Source: Solea solea
Lineage: Eukaryota; Chordata; Actinopteri; Pleuronectiformes; Soleidae
DNA length: 64,000 nt
Reading direction: 5' to 3'
Assembly: GCF_958295425.1 (NCBI RefSeq)
Contig: NC_081137.1
Coordinates: forward strand, 5,784,238-5,848,237
In this document: positions 1-14,400 of the stretch, piece by piece
Position numbering within the stretch: position 1 is the stretch's first letter
Layout: every line of letters starts with the position of its first letter
Position numbers and translations under genes: made by a program
The notes under the pieces: generated by a model
What the model was told of the DNA's origin: nothing
The model's database searches: none
Seen by the model: only the letters and a program-made list of their open reading frames with translations

Positions 1-351
1 GACGTAGCCATTATTCTCAACAACTAATTCATGTAAAAAAGGGAAAAAAAACTCTTAAAGTTAAGTTGAACAGGACTTAAATTAATGGTATGTTTGACCT
101 CATTGACCTTACATAACATTACATGTCCCCCACAATGTGAATATGGTGCATGCGCATATTTCCAACATGCTTAAATGACGTATTATGCAGCCGTACACAG
201 ATGAGATGATGTTCTTCACACATGAGAAGTAATGATGGGAAGAAAATGTCAAACCAGAGTTAAAGAGCCATCAAACACACACACACACACAGAGGAATCG
301 GTTAGTGGACAGTGTGTGGCATGCATGTCTGAACTGCCAGCCTGTCAGTAC

Positions 352-3300
352 CTTTCGCTGAGCCCGACTGGAAGATTCTGGGCAGAGAAGGCGGCTGAGA
401 GAGGCTCCGGGTGAGTGGAGGGTGAGTGGACGACGGCTCAGAGGACAGGGTGGAGTTTGAGGGTGAGGAGGATTTGAGGGGGAGAGGCTGAGAGGCAGCA
501 GGGGTGGACTTATGGGTCAGAGTGGTGAAGTGAGGCAGTGGGGAGACGGATGTGGAGGACGATGTTATTATTATAGTCTGACTGGATGACAATGGAGTGG
601 AGGGAGTTGCAGATACACTGGTGGGCTTAAGGGACAAGTTAGCAGGTGCATTAACATGTACACAACCTTCATGAGAAGATGGATTTGAAGGCACTGATGG
701 AGAAAGCTCCACTGAGGTCGAAGTTTTTGGAGGAGGAGGATGAAGAGAAGAGGAGGCAGCAGTGGTGGAGGATGTGGGTGATGGAGACACAGTCTGGACT
801 GAAGGAGTATCTGCCGGGGTCTGGGAGCTTTGAGGTTGTGGGTCAGATAAAGCCGGAGGCTCGGTCAGTTTTTTATGCTTGGACCTGGGCGAGGGCTGAG
901 GGGAGGGGCCAGGGGAAGGCTGGACGTCTGATTGGACAGGAGCAGTGGAGACGGCGTGTCGGGAGCGACGCGGCGAGGGACGAGGAGCGATAGGTAAGGG
1001 AGGGCGAGAATGGATGACGGGGCTGGGAGGACCGGTCTCATGTCCACAGCCTGGTGAGAGGATGCATGGATGGATGGATGGATGGATGGATGAATGGATG
1101 AATGTTTGCAGAGAGAAACAATGAAAAACACAGTTCATGAGAATGAGTTGTTTGCTGAAATCAGGATTAGTGTTGACGTCTCATGTCAGATCAGTGTAGA
1201 CAGTCATGAGCATCATCTGTTAATCACATGACTTGCTTGTTTGATGACAAACAAACAAGAAAACATGGAACTGTGATGAACTGTGATTAATAAGAACCTC
1301 AAAATGCAGCTTGGGCTGAATTCCCAGTATGAAAAAGTACTTTTTAAAAAAAATAACTGTACATTTTCATGCAATTTTCAAGTTTCGAGTTACTTCTACT
1401 ACACAACATTTCTGGAATTAAGGGAAAATATTGCATGTGCTTATATAATGGCTAATTTAAAACATCCAACTCTGCCTTGTATTGTCTTAGTGGGGTTGTA
1501 TACTTATAATAATACACATATAAATACTATGAACTTGTTTTTTAAAAAAAATATATAAATTAACATTAGGTTTATATCTGTATAATAAATGTTAAATTGT
1601 TCACATTTAAAGTACATTAAGGTAAATAAATTATCTTTAACTTATTTACAATTCAAAAGCAACATGTAACAGTAATTACATTAGTATTTGTACTACTACG
1701 TCTTGTTGCACCACCAGGACACAATGTCGTGATTGTTGCAACACATCATTTCATTCACTTACAAATAAAAAAAGAAATATTAAGGACAAATAGTCCTAAA
1801 AAACAAGGTTGTTTTGAGCTGCTGTTACAGTTTGTGCTTCTGTGGACAAAATAACTACAGATAAATACATAAGTGGCCTTGACTCATGATTAAGTGTTTA
1901 TGGTGTAGATGAGAAATATGTGGTATGGAAAGAATTCATGTGGGTCTGACAGCACGAGTGTGTGATCCTCCTCACACCTCAAACAAATGACGCGCCTGTA
2001 AGAGCAAGAGGAGGCTACCTGGGGCCGAAAACGCGGGTCCACTGGAGTGTCGCATGTCGGGCGGAGGGGGAGCAGGGCGATTTGGGCGAGTTAGTGTGTG
2101 TGTGACTACAGCAGCCGCCAGAGAAGAGGATCAGGGGAGGAAGAGGAGAAGAAGGAGGAGGAAGAAATGTGAGATGAAGGCAAACAGTTCACAGAGGAAG
2201 GTGAGAGACGAGGACCGGCGTAGTCTGCCAACCTGCAGCTGAGATGGACTTCTTGTCCTCCTCTTCATCGCTCTCGTTGAAGTCGTCCAGGTTCCCGATG
2301 TCTAAGGGTTTGACGCTCATCAGGCTGGCCAGACTTTGCATGTCTTCATCACTGAGGAGCAAAGACAAACAGTTAGCATCTCCACAAATACACCAGATGA
2401 AATTGTTCTTAGTAACAGACAACACTCGTGAAAGAGTGAGAGGAAGCGGCAGGTAAAATAACTCACGTTGCTTTTCCCTCTCGGACGAACACACACGACA
2501 GCGACAGCTTGAGCGTGGCCTCCACCACTTTGACCGACAGCGGCTTCAGCGTCAGCGTCAGGTCGGTCTGTGTTGGCGTGGGACTGGCAAACTTCTTCAG
2601 GTTGATGTCAGCGGACGCCAGCACTTTACGATGCCCCTTGTTCTCCTGAACGTGACGGAGGTGAACAGCCACGATGAGCATTAGACATAAAAGACAGTGA
2701 AATGAAACTGTATTTTTTTTTATTTAACCTTTTTTTAACTTACACCTTCAATGACAAAGGTCCACTCTTTGTCCTCGAACTCATCAGCGTTGGCCTCCTA
2801 AAGAGAAAAATACAGTTTGTTTAGGGAAGTCATTCTGCCCCCGATGGGCTATGTAGGTACTGCAGGTGGACAGGAGGTCATAAAACAGTTTTTAACTCTA
2901 ACTTCAATCAGTAAGCTTCAACTAATCATTGAATATTTTGGGATGGAAATTGGCAAATTGTTATTCTGATATGGAACCATTTGAATGATGTATTGATCAT
3001 CAATAGTGTGCCTATAAACATAATATTTGTAAGTTTGTAAACTCCACAAAATCAAGCACAGTTAATTAAATCGTGAGTTAAGTCAACAAGTGGATATTTA
3101 TTTTAAAATGAAATAAACACATGTTTTGGTCTTGGTTTGGGACATAAATAATACATAATGAAGGGTTTTGCTGGTCGGTTTAGAGAGTATTGTCTTCTCT
3201 GAACACTCCCTTGTATTTGTTGGTTGATTTTATGAATGCATAAATGTGTAGTTGAAAACCACAACCTCCTTATGTCCCATGTGTTTATGTAAAACACACA

Positions 3301-6300
3301 CAGTACAGTATATACTGTGACTCTACAAGTGTGTATTGTCTTGTTCACCCCATATTTAGACATATACGCTACATACTTTCCTCACATTCTTGTTTTACAG
3401 AAAAGAAACGCACACAATAATGAATATTATACTTGTACTGAACATCTATTATTGTACATATTCAGAGTATATGCCTAGTGTTTTTATTGATGTATCCTCT
3501 TATGTTGTAAATACTTTTTTTTTACCTTAAAGAGTGTAACGGAGATATCGATGTTCTCCGGGACAGGCCACACCACCATGCCTCTGTATGGGTTTTTGAT
3601 TCCAGGCTGCCAGCTGTGGAGCTGCACAAGAAAAGGTAAACACATTAACACGACTGTGTGTGTGTGTAAGTGTGTGTAAGTGTGTTTGTTTGTGGTTTTT
3701 CACTGGTGTTTCACCTTGGAACACATGCGTCTGTTCCTCCTCGTCCACACCACCCGCAGCTTGTCTGGTTGCCTATAGAAACATGCAAACACAAGTCAAA
3801 ATAATGATAATGGAAAAAGGCTAGTGATGAAAACACACACAAAATAATACAAACATGAAGACATGTAGTACGTTTTAAAAAGAAATCCCAAGTCCCATTT
3901 AATGAAAGGAAATATCTCTGGTATAAAAAAAGAGGACGAGTGGTCTCATGACTTCTAAAATTAGATAATAATGTCTTTGAGGCAAAAATAAGACACCCAT
4001 GTGTTTAAGTCTAAGCGGACATTTCTCACAATTTCAAATCACTTTTTGAGGCTTGAGTTCGAATTACAGCAAGTGTAAGGTTGTATACAAATGTGACAAA
4101 CACTGGCAAACAATTCAAGTAAAAAAATAATATGGTTTTATTAGATAGTTTCATTTTACATACCTTTAATTATAAATCAATGTATCTAATGACGCTATAT
4201 CAGAAAGTATCTGTGTTGTGAGGTCTATACATGGTTGGCAAATGTTAAAAAAAATACTTCAATTATGATTTAAATTCAATAAAAGACAAAAATCCTTAAT
4301 TTTTTTATTTTTCATTACCTTTATTGATTTAAGTTGAAGTATGTATAATGTGCGTGTAAGTTTGGTGTGTGTGTTGATTATGAGTTAGATATGCTATCTA
4401 TTGTATTTTGCATTCAGCCATCTGCTGCACAGGACGTGAAACAGGAAGCTGCTGAGTCATGTGACCACAGTGGATATGAATGTGAGGCGTGTCTCTTGAC
4501 AGGAAGAAGAAACCCCCACTTTACCAGTGAACGCACAAACACAAGAGCACGCACAAACACAAAAAGAACAACTTCTTTTATTTGACCACCTCGACACCTG
4601 CACACATGTATTAATAGCAATAGTTAATAGATGTCGGATAATGTCTGAAGTTTCAGTGTTGGAAACAGCTGTGTGTGTGTGTGTGTGTGTGTGTGTTTGA
4701 GGGTCAGGTTAGGCGTCAGAAATAGACTGACAGCAACAGCGTGGAGGGAGGAGCCTCGAGTCCTGACACATGAAGACACAAACATGGAGCGAGTACAGTA
4801 CCGTGACAATACATTGTTGTGACAATCATTCGTGGTGTAATACACTTTAGTAAGATGTAATCACTGTTTATTGTGGCTCCTGCAGACAATACAACTGTTG
4901 AAGTTTCAAATTATACAGGGGCGAATACTATAGACGTGTATGTTCCCACATGATCATTATATTACAGTAAAATAGTCCATCTTGACACTTGAATAGGATT
5001 TTAACGAGGACGTACAAGCAGCTCGTCCTCCTTATCTTCATGCCCACGTGACAATTTTGTTTCCTGTTTTTTTTTAATGTAGAAAAGGAGGTTGCTTGTC
5101 TTATTGAGCCATTGTTTATATATTATAAGGCTTTTGAACTCTTTCTTTTTAAACCCAGGTTTACTTTTTTTATAACTTACTATACTAGAACTTTTTGAAC
5201 TTTTCCATGCCTTATTATGTGTTTTTTGTCTTACTATGAAATAACATACATTACATTTTGACAACTTATTATACCGCTGTATATCTTTTTTTGATATACC
5301 TTACTAATCTCATTATAAATTGTATTATAGTATTGTAGTCTGTTTTTTTAAGCCCTATAAATTATGAGATGTTTTGCTTTATGTATTTTACTGAGTATTT
5401 ATTTGCTTATTTGACTTGTGTTTTATGTCATGTCAGTGTTATTGTACAGCACTTTGGGCCACTGTGGTGTTTGTATTGCATTGCACGGTCTAAAGCGCTA
5501 TTATTGCTACTGTGCACACAACAATAAACATCTGATTTATGCCACATGCCTGAAGTAATGACTAAAACCAGATGAATATACAGAGTTCCTATACTTGCTG
5601 GCTTTGAAGGTGTGTGATAATCACTCATTTCATCACACCATTCCCAGGGAGTCGCCGCTCTTTCTTAATCAGCCGTGCCCCTCCTTTGTCTGCAGTGCCC
5701 ACACAACACAAGCTCCAGCGCTGCTGATCAAACTCTGAAACTTTATTGACACAAGTCTTTAGTAACAGCAGGGCAAAGAAACTCACTCAGAGCTGATCAG
5801 TGTTTTCTTATCGCGCTGATGAGAAGCTTCTTACGCAATTAATCATCAGGACAAGATAAGAAGGCGCAGTAAGGCCCAAACTAACATGTTAGTTAAAGTT
5901 TCAAAGATAGAGAAACTTTTCCATGAAGCATAAGTCAGGAATGTTGTAATATACACAAGATTTTCCAAAATATGCCCCATGTTTGAAAGTACTCAAAAAG
6001 ATGGCAGAAACTACATTTTGTTGTGATATTTTGATGTGCAGCTTTTAAATACAATCACATTTAAGCCACTCAATCCAGTGACGGTGAACCTGACGTGTCA
6101 GGAAAGTCTGATGTCCCTGAACGCCTCGTTGGAAGAAAACACCAAGAAGCACCTGTGAAAAGTTTCCTCTTTAACGTCATACTCCTGACTCATGCAGACA
6201 GCCTCTGTGTGTGAGTGTGTATTTATATCTTTATGAGGTCCAGAACATTCATACAAGGACATTCTGGTCTGGGTCTCCCCAAAAACCCCTTAAAACCCGA

Positions 6301-7340
6301 TCAGTGGACCAAGAGTCAGAACTGAAATCTGGCTCACGCCGCGTCACTTGGACATCGCCCAACTGTGCTCTGTGACAGGAAGTACACAAGAGCGGAAAAG
6401 CCCTGCAGAGCGATGAAGTGATTTGGCCTCATCTGAAATAAACACCAAAAGCACGTGGCTCCAAATATCAAACTGTAAACACTCACGTTATTTTATTTAA
6501 TTGTGTCAACTCATGGCAGCGAACTGTGACCAAGACGTGTCATTAAATGGGACGTTTTTTGATGCTTTTGACTGTGTTTGGACACAAACGCAACAACGAC
6601 AGGGACATTTCAATAAGGTCCTCAAGCTGAGACTGGGCCCCTGAAATAGGTCGAGTGACTAAAGACAAACATCAACAGAAATGACCATTTTCATGTATTA
6701 TTGCCATAAATTGCAGCTATAAAGAGGTTTCAGGTTGCAGGCTGAGTCTAACCAGGAAATAACAATTTATTTAATAGCCACCAGGGGGCGCTGCTTCAAT
6801 TTCCATAAAGAAATCCATATGGATGAAAGTCTATGGGAAAACGGGGCCAACAATTGCTTTAATTTATAGCATCAGTGAACATTGTCCTGAGAAGGTTTTA
6901 ATTACTAGCTTTAGCTCTTCTTCAAAACTAACTATACTAATTGAACTGTACTGTACCCAAACTTAGTCTACTTCAATGGAGTGTCCCTGAGGAGTCACCT
7001 TTTTGCCCTGGGGTCCCTAAACTCGCGTGGAACGCCCCTGACAATAGAGGCAGGGAATAGAACCCTCATGGGTGCGCACATGAGGGACGCACTCAGAGTA
7101 GCGGAAAGACCCACAACATGAAAACAACTCACACAATGGAGTCGTGTAGTGTGACTACAACAACAGACCGAACATGACACTTATGTACAGTTTTGACGGG
7201 TGAACACGGGACAGTCACGGTGTCTCCAACACTCACCATTTCTTGGTGCACTCCAAAACCAGTTCCTGGTAAGACGCGACAAACTGAAACTTTGACGCCT
7301 TTTTGCCGACGCGCTGCAGTCTCTTCCACACCGAGGTCAT
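352..7340 (-). CDS. ehbp1l1: EH domain-binding protein 1-like 1 (N-terminal part, gene continues past left edge)
   Basis: Seven coding exons on the minus strand, joined in consistent phase: 7237-7340, 3715-3772, 3526-3621, 2744-2797, 2467-2645, 2233-2351 and 352-1050, giving about 436 residues. The protein starts MTSVWKRLQRVGKKASKFQF and carries the N-terminal C2 (NT-C2) domain of the EHBP1 family over roughly residues 8-160, with the family signatures DKEWTFVIE and REGKAT, then an acidic stretch NLDDFNESDEEED. The seventh exon encodes a long Pro/Ser/Thr-rich linker. Known family members link endocytic vesicles and Rab8/10 membranes to actin; the CH and C-terminal bMERB domains are not in the window and should lie to the left. 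EHBP1 and EHBP1L1 share this N terminus; I prefer EHBP1L1 because znrd2 is next door, as in human 11q13. Exon 4 appears to use a donor preceded by GGT (2744). Confidence 0.88.
1064..1104. repeat. (ATGG)n microsatellite beside ehbp1l1 exon 7 acceptor
   Basis: About ten ATGG/ATGA units begin about 12 bp upstream (sense direction) of the exon 7 acceptor. Confidence 0.85.
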
Positions 7341-7480
7341 AACTTCAGTCCTCGGCAGAAAATAAAAGCAGACAAAAACAACAGAGAGAGAACGAGAGAG
7401 AAAACAAATGGTACGCAGCCGCCGCTCGTGCGCGCGACAACTTAGTCCAACTACGTCCTTAAAAGGTCCTCCTCCTTTTC
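7341..7480 (-). promoter_or_regulatory. ehbp1l1 5' UTR and CpG-rich promoter-proximal region
   Basis: The sequence immediately upstream of the ehbp1l1 start codon has a run of CpG dinucleotides (about 7411-7441) in otherwise AT-rich DNA, followed by GA-rich and GCTGCAG-rich sequence. This fits a 5' UTR and CpG-type core promoter. No TATA box is obvious, and the transcription start site cannot be placed from sequence alone. Confidence 0.4.
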
Positions 7481-10400
7481 TTCTGCTGCAGCTGCTGATG
7501 ATGAGGAGGAGGATGATGATGATGATGATGATGATAAACCTGTGCTCATGTGCAGCAAATGTTCACTTATGACCAGATGAGAGTGTGTGTGTGTGTGTGT
7601 GGGGGGGCAACAGCAACGAGGAACAGCCGACTGCGCTCAGTCATTCAGGCTGGAAACGCTTCATGTTACACGCGCAGCTCGAGTGTGAAGCAGAAGCTGT
7701 CACTGACAACTTCTTCCTCTTTGGCTCCGATCCACTGGAACACACACACACACAGACAGCGTGACAATTCAGCTGTTCAGTTGAGACACAGACAGGCAGA
7801 GGAGGGTGAGACAGGATATGCAAAACGCGTGTCCACTGATGATGCAGCAGTTCATCCACTTCTTTATCTTGAAGCAACAGTTCTCCTCAGTCACGACTGC
7901 AGACTTTGATCCCGACTGTCTGTGTGTCACTGGAACAGTCTTATCTGCTGTAATCAGATCTGCAGCCTCAACAGCTACAGGTTAAACGGTTTTATACAGT
8001 TCTTTTATTCGGAGTCATTGGATAAACACATAATATTGAAAATACACATGTAAGTGCCATAAATTAACAGTATTAGTAATAATTTCTTTCTGTAATAGTT
8101 AAACCAGTATGTTTTTAATGCTAAAGTATAATTATTATTTTCACAAACAAACAACACAGAAGAATAGTAAAGCACATTGTTATTTCATGATTAAGATGTC
8201 CAATTATAGTTATTTACTTGCATTCCCGAACAGAAAAAGTATAATTTTAGTGGTTGATTGTTGGGTATAATAAAAAAGGTGAATTCACTTTGTTGTTTGC
8301 CAAATAAATAACAACAAAAACAGCATTTATAATCAGTTTTAGAAGAATAGAAGATACAAACAAAAGAGAAAATGAGATGGAAAATAAGTCAAATGGACTA
8401 AAATATAAGCATATAGATAAACAAAGAGAAAATGATGAAATAACAAATAATAATCTGGGTAGAATAATGAGTAAAATTGTAAAAAAAGTTTTAAGCAGAC
8501 TGAAAGTTGTTTTCAATACATTATGAAGTCATAAGTCACTTCCTGGATTTAAGCTGCGTCAACCGTAAGAGCTGCTTTCCAGAAAAGTGTTTCATTCAGT
8601 TAATTACAGAGGAATAGTTTCCGTGGAGAGTCGGACTGGCCCACTCTGTGTGTGTGTGTGTGTGTGTCAGGTCAAGGCACAGGGATTTTCCTCAATGAGA
8701 GCAGGAGTGTATTTTTAGGAGGGTGAACAGGGATGGATGGATGGACAGAGGCAGCTGGAGATGGAAGAGTGTGGAGCAGCAGCAGCAGCAACAGAGTGAG
8801 CAGCTCTGTCATGACTCAGTGTTGCTCTAATGTTACCCTGTGGCTTCACAATTGAAGATGTGTGTTATTGCGGCAACTCCCTACACTAACACACAAACAC
8901 TCTCTCACACACACACACACACACAGTATGATGCCATCCACTTCACACGTGAGTCGACAGCCTCCTGACCACAGCACCAACTGTTTTACACTATATTTTA
9001 AGCTTTTATTTACCTATTGACCCATGATTATATCTGAAGACTGGCCTTATTCTGACTGAAAAAAAAAAAGTTTATTACAATCACTAAATCACTGATGTAA
9101 TAATCTGATAATCTGATAAATATAACCAGATTTGGGTCAAGATGGTCAGATAATGCCGTTTACATGACGAGTTTTACAAAGACACCAAAGCAGAGTCAGA
9201 TTATGTGCACTATATCCACTGCTGTGAAAACTATACGTATATATGTTTACATTATTGTGTCTAAAATCAGACAAAAGACCTTGTTCATGTCCTGATTTTT
9301 ATATTGTAACAGTTCAGTGAGAACTCCCTGAACCTTCATTATTGCCGACATACAGGAGACTGAAATGACAACATGGCTGGAAACCTCTCTAACTCGACAC
9401 GGTGCCATGGGTTTGCTTTATTTCGTCTCCTCTCCAGACTGAGAAACAGAGACAGTCGGTCATTCTTACTTTATCAACAACACATGACGAGTATAAATAG
9501 AGACCAGCATGAGATTTGCTCCTTAAACATCTTCCCCCCCTCTTCATTCCTGCTCTCTCACAGCTAATGGTTTTCCCCACACTGCTGCTTAGAACATGAC
9601 CTCAGAGGAGGAGGAGGCCTTGAGGAGCTCTCTGCTGACAGCACGCACCGTGTGCCCCCTACTGGTTATATGGTGTATTACTTGTATTTAGTAATACAGA
9701 AGATACACAAAGGTACTTTAATGACTTTTGCAACAACTATATATATATATATGTATATATATATATAAACCTCTCTCTCTATATATAATAGAGATTTGTG
9801 TGATGTAATTTCCCACAATGAGCAATTTCTTCTCTGTTTTGAGATGAGTTTGGAGTTGAGGTGTCACCGATTATTCCACATTAAATCTTATTCCCAAATC
9901 TAAAAAAAACAAACAAATATGGATTATTTGTGTGCATTTTTACTGAAACATAACGCAGAAAATAATTCCCTGTAGGTTCCATGTATTTATTTCATTGAAG
10001 ATGATTCTTAATTCTCATTTAGTGTAGTTTTACTGCAGCTGATGCCCCCCAGAAACACATCAGACAAACACCACCCTCCAGTGGTGAAAGTTTAGTACTG
10101 CATCAAATGTTTTAGTGCACATGTAAATTCTGAATGCAGGTATTTTTGGTTTGGTTGATGGTATTACATTACAAAAACAAACATTTATACCAGTAAATAT
10201 TTTTGATGTATGATTCGGGTGTTACCTTTGTGTTTCGAGAAGTATATTAATTTTGTTTTCTGCCAAACCTACAAGAATTTTAGTATTACTTATTAAATGT
10301 GTGTAACGTGGTAATGAGGAACATTAACAAGGCATTTCTGACTTAATTTGAAGTGGATACCGTGAACCTGCTATATAATCAGTGTGTAAACCTAGCTTGT

Positions 10401-10640
10401 TTGGCACACTTTGACATGCAGATGAGTCCAGGCTGAGACTTTGATTATCAGAAATGGGAAGTATGGTGCAGCTATGACTGTGTACATGTCATAACACAGG
10501 GGAGCCAAAACTTCCTCCAGTGTAAATGTAAAGGCCACCTGCAGAGTTAGTATTCAATAAAACGTCAAATAACTTCCTTCTTGGCTCAAACAAACTTGTC
10601 AGAAAGAGGAAATGAACACATTGCAGGACTCCTGAAGTGG
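7481..10640. other. Intergenic region between ehbp1l1 and znrd2
   Basis: I see no gene here. It holds microsatellites: (GAT)n near 7511-7536, (GT)n followed by a G run near 7581-7607, (TG)n near 8647-8668, (AC)n near 8907-8928 and (AT)n near 9740-9768. Open reading frames in the interval are short, repeat-rich or AT-rich and lack recognisable domains. Confidence 0.6.
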
Positions 10641-10646
10641 CAAAGC

Positions 10647-10652
10647 TTTATT
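10647..10652 (-). terminator. Poly(A) signal candidate for znrd2
   Basis: A canonical AATAAA hexamer on the minus strand lies about 815 nt downstream of the znrd2 stop codon, with GC/T-rich sequence after it. It is a reasonable 3' end for a znrd2 transcript with a moderately long 3' UTR; this is inferred from position only. Confidence 0.45.
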
Positions 10653-11464
10653 CAGCTACATCATTAGAAAACCGACAGCTTTGAATAACACTGAACTTGA
10701 CTTTTCTAATATGAAGTGCAGTCTAACAGTGCTCATTTGACTTTCGTGAATAAAGCAACAAGGCGTCTTAATTCTGAACGTTGTACTCGTCCCATCTGAG
10801 CATCAGTGAACAAACTGACCATAAACACCACCATGCATCAAAGATATTTACAATAAAATCCTAAGAACTGCCTGCACACAGCGATAAGCTTTGTACCACC
10901 AGTGAAACGGAGACTGTCCAAGCATCAGACTGAGCAGCAAATAGAAAAATGTATCTGCGTGTTTCATCATGTTAACAGAGAACAATCAAAGAAGAAAAAA
11001 AAAACTGTCCTAGATATCTGGTACATGAAGCCATTTTGAATTAGAGATTTACAGAATATTACTGTTATTTATCTGTAAAATACAGACTAAGCCTTATTCA
11101 AACTTCTTATTAGTCAGATATTTTAAAGCAATACCAACAACTAATGTGCCTTGACAAATATCCTGTGTTTATAATCATAAATCATAACTTACAAGTTGAC
11201 AATAACAGTCAAATGGACATATTAAGAGTCCACATAATATGCTATTTCTGCTGCGGTGCAACTCGACTCAGGAGTAACTAAAACTGCACTTACATCCCAT
11301 CAGACGCATTTTTCTTCCTGATCAATTTTGAATTCAGCTCAATGCAAGGATTCATTCAAAGGGAGTTTCTGCAAACCAGCGAACCAGAGTCAGTATTCCA
11401 AGACAGAGGCAAATTAAAAAAACAGCATTTCCATCACTCCAGGGTTTCAACCAGTCCACGGCGA

Positions 11465-14400
11465 TTACTGGCTGAGCTCCTTGAGGCTGCGCAGAGAGTT
11501 GGCACAGCTGGAGATGAGGCTGCAGAGCTGGATGCTTGCCTCTAAGGAGGCTGAGCTCTGTAGCTGGGTGGTGGCCCAACGAAGTTTGGTAAGAATAGCC
11601 TCCTCAGCTTCTTGCAACACAGGTCGGGCAGCGGGGCTCTGTGGACTAACTGGAGGACGAGCTGGTGCCAGGACTGCAGCGGCAGGAGGAGGTGGAGGAG
11701 ATGGCATGGCAGGTGGAAGCAGGGAGGCTCTTCCTCCTGCAGCAGCCCCCTCACAGTGCTCGGGTCTGGGCTGAGGAACTAAAGCGCTTGCCTGGCTGCT
11801 GCCGGGGCCTCCGTTGACTTCAGGGACCTGGGACGGTGCCGGAGACTGGGCTGCAAGCTGCCCTTCTCTCACCTGGGACAACGCTGCCTGTGCGTTAAGA
11901 GCTGAGAGGACAAAGGAGAAAAGACAAACAATTAAATAAACAAGGCGAGAGGAGCAAAGATGGAGGAATGATGGCCACTGGTTCATGCTTAAAATGAGCG
12001 TATGTGTGTGTGTGTGTGTGTGTGTACCAGGGTTGTCCTTGTCAATATCAGAGTCCAGCTCCTGACATGACACACAGTAGTTTTTCTGCTGTTTGTCCTG
12101 GAGAAGAATAGTCTGCAAACAGAACAAGATGTTACATGTCTCCAGAAGGTTCTCCACACTAGGTCACATGAGAGACAGGGATCACCAAGAGTTAACAACC
12201 ATCAGTAAATAAAAGGCACATGGGGGAAAAAATAATAGTTCTGTTTCTTAAGATTTCACTTAAACCAGGGTTTCTCAATCCTATCCTGGCACTCCACTGC
12301 CCTGCATGTTTTAGATGTTCCCCTGCTCCAACACACCTGATTCAAATGAATGGCTCGTTACTAAGCTCCTGCAGCGCATGCTGATTATCTGATCATTTGA
12401 ATCAGGTGTGTTTGGGCAGGGAGTTTTGCATCACGTGCATCTGCGCAATGTCATAGCGCATGATTTCCGAAGATATACTATATTATATACTATACTACGT
12501 TGATATCAGCGCGATATCAACTGTTGAGGAATATTTCGATGATTTGTCTCATGCATGTCCTCACACAGAGTGAGACTGAACAGAGGAGCTCAGCTTCACG
12601 GCTGAGACACAAATAGACTGCTGCCATTGTTGCGGGCGAGTGCACCTGCAGTTATATAACTATTATTAGACTAAAACATTGAAATATTCCAATTCTGATA
12701 TGTTCACATACTCAAAACTGACGGGCAACATAACGCAGACAAGTTAGCTTACTGTTTTTATATGATTTGCCATGTTTGTAGTCGCACTGTGATATGCAAA
12801 CTGTTGCTGGCAAACTTTGCATTTGACTTTTTTCTCGCCATCTATTTTTGTAAAATGCTGCCACACTGCTGATGTCTTTGACATGGATCTTAGAGGAGGA
12901 CTGACTGTTGCCTAAAATGAAACACTCCAAATTAAATAAAACCACCGACGTACTTTAATCTATCTGCCTCTTGTGGGTTGGGCTAATCCAAAATACTGAA
13001 AACAAGGGGGGTGTTCTCTGAAGACACGCTGTTACCTGTGGAACAGGGGTACTCTGAAAACACCCCCATTAGCACTTGGTACATTCCTCCAGATGACATC
13101 AAATTAACCAAAGACTGTATGACATTAACACGGAAGAAAGTCGACTTATCAGAATCTGAGTCGAACCAGAACGTATCGACTCATAAATCGACCAGTCGAC
13201 TGGGACTTTCCAGCCCTAAGGCTGACATGTGTTTCCTTGCTATTTCTATCAAATCATTGCATTTGCTATAACGTTACTGTGTGATAGTCACGTGAAGTTG
13301 CACGACTGTTATCCCTTTGGTGAATGATGATCCTGAATCCGTGATCAGTGTTGTTTGCTTCATGGTTGCCATCTACCCGGTGCTTGTTAAAATCGTTGTG
13401 CTGACATTATCAAGTAAGCTCAATGTTTCTTGTTGCCCCTTCTCCAAACCTGGTGCTAACGTTACCTCCGTTTTGGTGTATGCTGAGAGACGGCGCAGTG
13501 GAATAGTGGAGTTTAGCGCGTCGCATCATCTGCATCAACTAGTAACGTATATCTGGATGATATGTACAGTATGTAGTGAAGGTTCGTGATTTATTTAAAA
13601 CCTAAATAAAATCGTTTGGTTAGTGGTTGACCTGGATATGAAGCGTCCACAGCGCAAAATAATATAACATTAGTTTCTAAAGTGACAAGACTGAGCCCAC
13701 TCTCCACCTCGTTTTAAAAAAATTAAAAATTCTGCAGCATATAGGGGAAACACTGCATAGACTTAACTGATTTCACAGATTATTATCTTACTTGGTTATT
13801 ATTTTTGGTATAAATAATAACTAAAGCAGCAGTTTTATTTACTAGTTTGTTTATGTAAGCACCATAGTTCCATAAGTTCCAAAGTTATTCTGATTTAGTG
13901 AACTCCACTACATTGCCCCAGCTCTGCAAACCTTCCAATCCTACACAGAATCCTCCTAATCACTTTCAAGTCTCTCTATAACATCGCTGCCTCCTACCTC
14001 ACTGACCTCATGTGCCCCCAACACCTTGGAAAAACTGCCCTCAAAACACAGCTTTTGAAATGTGATTACTTTCATTTTAATTTTATTAATATCACAGATT
14101 TTATTTTATACCACATTCTGTTAGAGCTGTGCCTTTGAGTACCTTTTACAAAAATGATTTCTATCATTATTTTCAATTTTAAAATTTGATCCACTCACCC
14201 CACACGCGTCACAGCAGTCCCCCAGCATCTTGTATCCTTTGAGCAGGTAGTTGCCCATCAGCTTGCTGATTTTATCTTGTCGCTCCCGTTGAGCATGGAT
14301 GACCTTTAACTCCGCATCTGTCGGAGGCTCCCACTCAAAGTCCTCGTCATCTGGAAGCAATAAGAAAGAGATTGTTTAATCTAAGAGATAGTTTAGTAAG

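Noticed and set aside
11481..11774. 97-residue plus-strand frame
   Set aside because: It is the antisense shadow of the znrd2 last exon.
13011..13589. Two reading frames of 86 and 90 residues in the znrd2 intron
   Set aside because: They overlap repeat-like sequence with GTCGACT motifs and show no domain or plausible splice sites.
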